Positions 4,796-5,239 of a DNA stretch of 5,239 bases are shown here, piece by piece. Where the stretch lies: NCBI GenBank assembly GCA_018882825.1, contig VERC01000180.1, positions 1-5,239 on the forward strand. The letters run 5' to 3'. The notes below the pieces were generated by a model. That model was not told the origin of the DNA. It was given only the letters and a program-made list of their open reading frames with translations, and made no database searches. This DNA comes from Acidimicrobiia bacterium (GTDB lineage: Bacteria; Actinomycetota; Acidimicrobiia; Acidimicrobiales; Acidimicrobilacustridaceae). Both the position numbers and the translations under genes were made by a program. Position 1 is the first letter of the stretch. Every line of letters begins with the position of its first letter.

Positions 4796-5239
4796 TCAGA
4801 GACGCAGGAGGTTCACGCCGGCGTCGGTCGGGGCTACCGACGCCGGCGTACCCGCCCATTGGTCCGCGGCGACGGCGGCGATGACGTCGGCATCGGTGCC
4901 GAGGGCGTAGCACCTCGAACCATCAGGCAATCCGCAGATGGCGACCACCGAGGTCGGTTCGCCGGAGCGGTCGTAGATGGCCGATGCGGCCTCGATGGTC
5001 ACCGGACCCTCGGCGGTGTCGCGGACCGCGGGTGCTTCGGTGCCATCGTCGAGCACGGTCCGCTGAGGATCCGAGTTCGACGAGAGCGGCGTCGTGCCCC
5101 GTTCGGTGGACCACACCGCGGCGACGTGCTTCGTCATGTGCATCCCGACACCGGTCACCATCGCCGTCGTCGCCGCGCCACTGCGGAGGTGCTCGACCAT
5201 CGCACTGATGGAGTGACCCATGTAGTTGGAGCCCGGACC
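4796..5239 (-). CDS. Thiolase-like protein (acetyl-CoA acetyltransferase type), C-terminal fragment
   Basis: The reading frame stays open to the right edge (GPGSNYMGHSI...), so the 5' part is missing and the ATG at 5221 is internal. The visible 147 residues hold the end of a thiolase fold: GPGSNYMGHS contains the His of the thiolase GHP loop, followed by VTGVGMHMTKHVAAVWSTE. The usual second catalytic Cys (CxGG) is not present at the expected place, where VTGVG is found. After this comes an extra domain with IEAASAIYDRSGEPTSVV and LPDGSRCYALGTD, which fits the additional C-terminal domain of thiolase-like protein type 1 known from mycobacteria. Members are annotated as acetyl-CoA acetyltransferases, but their reaction is poorly defined. 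The last codons contain a perfect 14-bp inverted repeat. Convergent with the CxxC gene. Family assignment good; activity uncertain. Confidence 0.85.
   Translation of the reverse strand, partial: GPGSNYMGHSISAMVEHLRSGAATTAMVTGVGMHMTKHVAAVWSTERGTTPLSSNSDPQRTVLDDGTEAPAVRDTAEGPVTIEAASAIYDRSGEPTSVVAICGLPDGSRCYALGTDADVIAAVAADQWAGTPASVAPTDAGVNLLRL
4815..4849. repeat. Perfect 14-bp inverted repeat at the 3' end of the thiolase-like gene
   Basis: ACGCCGGCGTCGGT (4815-4828) and its exact reverse complement (4836-4849) flank a 7-base loop, about 17 bases before the stop codon on the minus strand. It encodes TPASVAPTDAGV. It could act as a transcript-end hairpin or 3' stabiliser. Confidence 0.88.

Noticed and set aside
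5219..5221. ATG at 5221 as the true start of the thiolase-like gene
   Set aside because: The frame continues upstream with GPGSNY, part of the conserved thiolase loop, to the window edge, and no Shine-Dalgarno is seen.
1..5239. CRISPR arrays, tRNA or rRNA genes, insertion sequences, prophage or defence genes
   Set aside because: No regularly spaced repeats, cloverleaf sequence, transposase or nuclease motifs seen on either strand; the only toxin-antitoxin hint is the fused protein at 2546-3025.

Overview
The window is high-GC DNA (clearly above 60% by eye) with dense, mostly leftward genes, strong GGAGG-type Shine-Dalgarno sites and several 4-bp stop/start overlaps. A thiolase-like protein with the extra C-terminal domain known from mycobacterial relatives, and the overall base composition, suggest an actinobacterium. 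An Acidimicrobiia-like lineage is possible, but I cannot prove it from this sequence.

Layout, right to left (most genes are on the minus strand). At the right edge (4796-5239, minus) is the C-terminal part of a thiolase-like / acetyl-CoA acetyltransferase-type protein. It converges on a 64-residue CxxC zinc-knuckle protein (4567-4761, plus). That small gene is divergent from an isocitrate dehydrogenase gene (3022-4467, minus). The short AT-rich gap between them holds two sigma70-type promoters that physically overlap, each with a 17-bp spacer. The dehydrogenase gene is coupled by a GTGA overlap to a 159-residue protein of unknown function (2546-3025, minus). Its first half looks HicA-like and its second half HicB-like, and a perfect 17-bp inverted repeat sits between the halves.

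The gap 2350-2545 is the most interesting non-coding stretch. On the minus strand, 2381-2469 reads as a yybP-ykoY (Mn2+) riboswitch aptamer: GGGGAGTA, a CGTCATCA loop, GAGACC, and a closing helix GAAGG/CCTTC. Directly downstream is a 625-residue long-chain acyl-CoA ligase (472-2349), followed by an ATGA-overlapping zf-TFIIB zinc-ribbon protein (179-475) and the start of an HtpX-type membrane metalloprotease (1-167). A manganese riboswitch usually heads genes for metal exporters or TerC-like membrane proteins, so its position before an acyl-CoA ligase / zinc ribbon / HtpX operon is unexpected. One reading is a membrane-maintenance operon (fatty-acid activation plus membrane-protein quality control) tuned by manganese.

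The remaining genes are ordinary central and lipid metabolism: oxidative decarboxylation of isocitrate and acyl-CoA chemistry. There is no tRNA, rRNA, CRISPR array, insertion sequence or phage gene in the window, and no gene-free stretch longer than 300 bases.
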